Assembly (NCBI GenBank): GCA_005406025.1
Contig: BGZK01000532.1
Span: 62,001 to 126,000, forward strand
Source of the DNA: Eumeta japonica
Lineage: Eukaryota > Arthropoda > Insecta > Lepidoptera > Psychidae
Reading direction: 5' to 3'
Length of the DNA stretch: 64,000 nucleotides
The notes under the pieces are model-generated. The model worked only from the letters and a program-made list of their open reading frames with translations, was not told the origin of the DNA and ran no database searches. Shown in pieces: positions 58,825 through 64,000 of this stretch. The position numbers and the translations under genes are program-made. Within the stretch, counting starts at the first letter, position 1. Every line of letters starts with the position of its first letter.

Positions 58825-59250
58825 ATGTTTAAAAGAAATAGTAGTCGACATAATCTCAATACCAGAAATAAAAATAAACTGAATTCACATGTTAGTCGAC
58901 TAAGTAAGGTTCCTGTAGATATACAAGATTCACCCCTACATAAATTTAAGAGTGTTATTAAACAATCACTCAGTAAAAAAGGGTACTATGCAATTTCTGA
59001 ATATTTAGAAGACAAAAATCAATGGGCATAAGCGGCTCGACTTCTTATCGGGCTGTTTCATTCTTAATGGTTCCGTATTTGTTTTGGCCATGTATGTGCA
59101 AATTAGAAAAGAGCTACCCTTAAGTTTCTTGCTCGTTCTTCTTGAGGGAAAACTGCCTTCCGAACGAGCAGTAAAGTGTAAATTCGTAAAAAATTATGAC
59201 GTATTTCAAGTGTTATTTTGTAACCTATGAAATAAAGATATTTTGAATTT
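58825..59250 (+). pseudogene. LINE C-terminus with 3' UTR
   Basis: An open frame of 68 codons (58825-59031) reads RHNLNTRNKNKLNSHVSRLS, then KVPVDIQDSPLHKFKSVIKQ and KGYYAISEYLEDKNQWA. This matches the conserved end of lepidopteran LINE RT proteins (HNTRxKNKL...RLxKV...FKxxIKxxLxxKxYYxxxDYL). About 16 residues that normally lie between RLSKV and PVDIQ are missing, an in-frame deletion. A 3' UTR of about 200 bases follows, with GAAATAAAG (polyadenylation signal, about 59229) and the characteristic end TATTTTGAATTTGAG. Only the 3' part of the element is present. Confidence 0.75.
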
Positions 59251-59263
59251 GAGTTCTATTTTA

Positions 59264-59298
59264 GAGTGCGGTTGGCGACCCTACTCGCCAACGCACTC
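59264..59298. repeat. GC-rich inverted repeat at a LINE end
   Basis: GAGTGCGGTTGGCGA (59264-59278) pairs with TCGCCAACGCACTC (59285-59298), one base bulged, 6-base loop. It lies 14 bases after the LINE end. Just beyond, 59351-59398 holds direct repeats of GCTTATAAGAGGTCGCT and AGAGGTCGC. Confidence 0.7.
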
Positions 59299-60899
59299 GT
59301 CTGACTGTCTGTCCCTTGCTAAAAATATCTGATATAGCCTACGAGCGCTTGCTTATAAGAGGTCGCTTTTTAGAGGTCGCTTATAAGAGTCGCTTTTTTT
59401 AGTGGGCGCACATCTCTGACACCCTGAAAATTGCCAATAAAATGATGTTACGTAACATCTTCGTTCTAGTTATTTATCGTCTTCCCAATGAATCTGATGG
59501 TGAAGCAGAAGAGAACGTAAAATGAAGTTACCGAAAATCGGTGTAGTTATTTGTATTCATTTACGCACCACAGGAGACAGTTTGTCACAATATTATACCG
59601 AAAGACAAATTATGCCCATCATTCCAAAAATATATATTGACATGATGGGGATTAATCTACCATCTTGTTATAAACAAAAATTTACCTACAGTGCGTAGGT
59701 ATCGGAAGATACAGGAAAAGTATGTATTTTCTGCTAGAGCGATATTTCTACCGCCTGTAAGGCCGCACCTCAGATCGTTTTCTACATACGCCAACGCTTC
59801 TTCGCGGTGTGGGGCACGAATGATGGACAGGGCAGGATTTCACTTGTTTCAATTTCACTAGCTGTTAACAGCACGAACTTTCAAACTGAACTGTGACGGA
59901 TGCACAAATATGGCTGCTTTTAAAGAAAGCGCATGCACCTGCACATACGTGCAGGCGAATGCCCATCCATATTCCCCCGTTCATATAAACTATATAGGGT
60001 ACTTATGAGGGAACGTAACCATACTGTTCACATTCCTGCCGCGTGAGCGCTACTTACGCTTGAGATAACCAGTCGCGGCAGTTCTGTGTAGAGTCCCGAT
60101 CCCGATTTTGCCCCCTCGTCAAGACGAAATTTAGTATGCAATTCATATGTGCATCACAAAAATTATACACACGAAATTTAAATATTGTTCTATAACATTA
60201 ATAAAATCATTATTTTCCAATAATCTCTACCCACGTAATAAAACATACAGTCTAAGTATTTAATATACACAAATAAACAATAAACAAAAGAAATATTTCC
60301 TAAATGAAATCTCTATATAGGAAATAAATATACGCACAAAAAAGGTCATTTATTACATTACAAATATAAAATTTGTAATTTATAATTTTTGATTTTATAG
60401 CCGCGCCTTTAATTGATATTAAATACGTGGCTGTCAGTATCATCCCTTATTACATAAAACTGTTTATTCAGATTTTTTCCTAGTAACTCGATTTTACCAT
60501 AGATTAGGCACATTTAAACGGTTATTGATAAAATGCTCAATAAATAAATTGTGAAAATTATATAAGCTACTAAATCATGTATTATTAGAATTTTTGTTTA
60601 TGCATGTTTATGCAACATTTACATATTATATAACACTATAGTTAATCATTCAATATTTTACACACACTAGAATTCTAATATGCAAGTAATTAATATACTG
60701 TCCGTAAAAATCTGCGTTCGTGCAGTTTTTGAGCGTAAAATCTCCACGAGGTCTCGAGTCGGATCGATGAATTAAATCAAACCGTTTGTCCAGCGCCCGT
60801 CGTCGTTTGAACAAAACTTTCCATCCGTCGTCAGTATGAGGAGTACACGTTTCTGGTGAATTTAGCCTCCTTCGAGCGATTTCACAGAGCAAACATAAT
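59299..60899. other. Stretch without a recognised gene
   Basis: Mixed composition to 60120, then AT-rich. No exon or repeat was recognised. Confidence 0.4.
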
Positions 60900-61090
60900 T
60901 TCACAGTGATCACAGCCGTCGTGACGCAGCTTCGCTTTGTAACAAGCGAGTATTATTATCCCGAGCGACTCGTCGGTGCTTAACGACGCTAGAAATCGCC
61001 GTCTCCGCCCAATTTGAGCTCCAGTCTCCAGTCGTCATCCCCACTGCATAAAACGAACCTCTGTTACACTCTGTTAATCGGTGACTCTTG
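60900..61090. other. Mildly GC-rich block
   Basis: CpG-containing sequence (GAGCGACTCGTCGG, GACGCTAGAAATCGCCGTCTC) continuous with the minus frame at 60913-60650. It could be a promoter or 5' UTR. No splice site or start context makes the case. Confidence 0.2.
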
Positions 61091-64000
61091 GTTTCGGTCC
61101 GTCGAACTCTATAGAAAATACCCGCTCTATTGAAATTATATGGCGTTGGTTAGTTTTTTTTTTTTTTGAAGTGCAAATTAAATGTATACTGGCATATCCT
61201 ACAATATGTCAACCTTCAAGATAGGTTTATTGAAATTGTTATAGTCCAGTCCATCTGATTTCTTTCGATTTAAAAATATGTCAATAGTATTGTTTTTGCT
61301 AATTTTTTATCATCCTCTTCAACTGTTGAGGATGGAATAAATATTTCAAAAGTCCAGTTTAGAGTTCTGAACTCCGATGTAAAAATTTTAATATCTGCTT
61401 CATTTTAAATTGTGTTGAGTGATTTTGATAGTTTCGATATCATTATTGTGTATATTAATTATTATCGTAGAAACATTAGTAAAGAAGGCCACCAAACCCT
61501 TTCGTACGCCTGCCCGCACATCCTCGACGGACTATTTATTTTATTATAAAGCGTATAATATTATAATACATGAATATTTTCTATGGTTGAAAACTTGCTT
61601 CCATTTTGTTTCATCGGAATGTACAGCCTAAGTTCATTTGCCTCGTCGCGCCCCATACGCGTGTTTCATACTTAATCGTAATCCACCACGAAGCGTGGAA
61701 TCGTAAAAGCTTCGAAACATAAGTTTTAATTCGATCAAAATTTACAGTAACGCCGGTCTGCGTGTTACATCTTTTTGCGCTACGCAATAGTAAGAAGTTA
61801 CAGTGCATATTCCGAAGACACCAAATATACACATCTATACATACTTACAAAACGATTGCAAGTGTTTACAAGTCTGTATTCGGTCGTATTGGGGATTATT
61901 GAATTGCATTTTATTTCTATAGATTAAATGTGAATAGCTCCACAAGTTGGCCATTCCAGAGGGGCAACGCACGAATTCCTAACCGCTTATTGCTTCCATA
62001 CTTCGACCTTCTTGCCGCACCCTTGAGATTTTCGTTTTCGTATTTATACCGTATTAGAAGTTCGTGGCGTCGAGTTTATTTATTTTAACCCGAAAATATG
62101 GCAAGGAAAGGGATGTCGTATTTATCGTTGTCGTGGAACTCCCACGATGCGCGCACCGGCCCCTCATCACGCGCGAAGCTATGAATATTGACAGCTTCCT
62201 GCTGCCGCCCCTTTTCAGCTATCGAAAGTGCAATTATTCGGTAAGCCACGTATAACTTCAAAATCCTGCTTTGTTTTACTCTTGTAAGGCTTATGATATA
62301 TATAATACGAATTATAATTTTGTGTCACTTGACAAAGATTAACGTACAAAATGTAGTATGTAATATAAATAATTTGTTCTGTACATATTATAATTTAATT
62401 TTCACTGAGTTTGAAAATTTATTCATCAGTAAATTTTCCTTTGATGTTATACGTTATGTCTATTGTAATCAGTGTTGGGACATTGAAATAAAACGATAAT
62501 ATAATAAAAAAAAACGGCTCTGTTTTTTCATAATGAAGACGAACACTCAATGCGCAACCGCCAGTACACTCTTCACTTGATCGCACTTAACTTTTTAATT
62601 TGCTGATCTCTAGAATAAAAGTCAACCTGCCGTGCCGGTGTTGCCTTTTTATATTTACAGGTCGTACCACTAGAAATTACCAATTGTTTATTATATTGTA
62701 GTTGTATACATTTGTAATTGTACATGTTTACTTAAATATGAATTTCATGTATAATCCAATTAAAGAAAATTGGAACGTTTTCTTCGCACAATTGCTCTCA
62801 AGTTCTGATCTTATAAACCATTCTGTTCTCTGTTAAGCAGGAAAATCGTTCTGATTTCTTTTTTGTGTAATTAAAACACTACTTTTTATCACAGGAGACG
62901 ATTCGACCACTGTGCTGCGTTTATGCCCTCATGTACAATTGTTTTGTTCTTTTGCACTGACTTCATCATCTAGTGTTAAGTATGTGTCGATTCATAACAA
63001 AAAATCACTACTTTCGAAGGTTTCGTAACCATAACGTTATATCAACAGGTTATTCGAGTGAATGGTGTTTTGTGTCAATTCGTTACGGCATTGCCGTTCG
63101 GGGACTTACATTTGAAATATCATCCAACTTCCTGCACAATCATTCAATCACAGCTGTGTGCTTCAAACTCATTTGCAATAATCAACTGCTAACTGTTAAA
63201 AGTTAAACACGTCAAGATGCGTTGTTTCAATTTCACTATTGACACTTGACCGGTAATCTTAAAGGTGGTTGGGGCCACCTCCAAATGCTAAGTTGACTTT
63301 CAAATCCGCCATTTTGTCATTTGTGATATTGACAGTTGGTACTTAGTCGATATATTTAAATTTTATTTTGATTATTTGCCTAGTAATTTATATTAATAGA
63401 CAATAAAATCGGGATTTTTTTTTCTTCGCAATCCGTTCTGAAAACTTGCGACACGTACGATATTAAGAGTCATATATTACGTGCTTATCGTATCTGACGG
63501 CAACCTGGCAGTTAACAATGTAACTTTGACAAATAATTTTTTGAAGCAACATAATTTGACAATTTTGTTAAATGTTAAAGTAAATGTTATGTTTAATAGT
63601 TAAAATTTATAGTTGAATACTACCTAATGATTTTGAAACACGTCGCTGTTAGTGTTGAAAATTCATCAGTAGCATTCATTTCGGAACAATAACTTATCAT
63701 TATCGAAAATATTAAATAGATGATGGATCATCTTACTTGATAACGTTAATATTATGTTATTTTCACTTAACCTTCGGAAATATAAACAAACACATTTTCA
63801 GAACAATTTAATACATAAGCTATGATCCCATGTAGGGGTGGTATTGTGTGACTTTGTTAAACTGTATATAATTACCGAGTTCCGTCTTAGTTACCCATCT
63901 AGTTTGAAACAAAAGGGTTCACAGGGTACGTCGCCCTCCGCTCGAAGACAATAAGATGTCGCAACGTCTTCAAGCACCGTGCATGCGTACCGCTATTAAA
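61091..64000. other. Stretch without a recognised gene
   Basis: AT-rich with scattered short frames. A good acceptor (CTGCTGCCGCCCCTTTTCAG ending 62219) and a donor (CG|GTAAGC at 62242) bracket 22 bases, too little to call an exon without transcripts. Confidence 0.4.

Noticed and set aside
1..64000. CRISPR array, operons or prokaryotic genes
   Set aside because: No regularly spaced identical repeats, no ribosome-binding-site-led frames, and transposon content is that of an insect genome.

Overview
This is a eukaryotic, AT-rich, repeat-laden window that I read as moth or butterfly (Lepidoptera) chromosomal DNA. The evidence is the repeat content: decayed non-LTR retrotransposons whose RT tails and 3' ends are of types familiar from lepidopteran genomes, 'GGTTCCG' terminal-repeat elements, 'GCCCGCG' repeats, a tRNA-derived SINE and a mariner relic. 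The species cannot be named. There is no complete protein-coding gene and nothing bacterial, such as operons or CRISPR. The window is best read as intergenic or intronic DNA of large genes carrying a few isolated exon candidates.

Layout. 1-2700: AT-rich DNA ending in a GC-rich patch (2591-2698) that may be the last coding exon of a minus-strand gene, with its 3' UTR below. 4051-4388: truncated copy of a (CAT)n-tailed retroelement. 7333-8107 and 20563-22088: two copies of one 'GGTTCCG' element, the second split by another insertion. 11528-12572: LINE reverse-transcriptase relic (minus). 10660-10910, 15892-16085 and 27255-27290: fragments of one repeat family. 16168-16258 and 26118-26222: two copies of a tRNA-derived SINE. 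22257-22374: a full-length 5S rRNA gene or pseudogene (minus). 23118-23545 and 51160-51909: two tails of one LINE family (minus). 30483-33992: probable terminal-repeat element interrupted by a 2.0-kb retroelement (31399-33424) with a perfect 23-bp target-site duplication and internal tandem repeats. 36230-36672: palindrome-rich tract. 39442-39534 and 42983-43027: plus-strand exon candidates. 43316-45240: long LINE relic (minus). About 49630-49903: candidate promoter and first exon with two splice donors. 52206-52764: foldback MITE with about 140-bp terminal inverted repeats. 55976-56905: mariner transposase pseudogene. 58825-59250: LINE C-terminus plus 3' end.

All transposon coding regions I could read are broken by stops, frameshifts or deletions. 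The most informative items are the 31.4-33.4 kb retroelement, whose boundaries are proven by its duplication, the 5S copy, the foldback element at 52.2-52.8 kb, and the 45-nt exon candidate at 42983. The exon calls rest only on splice signals and codon-like composition.
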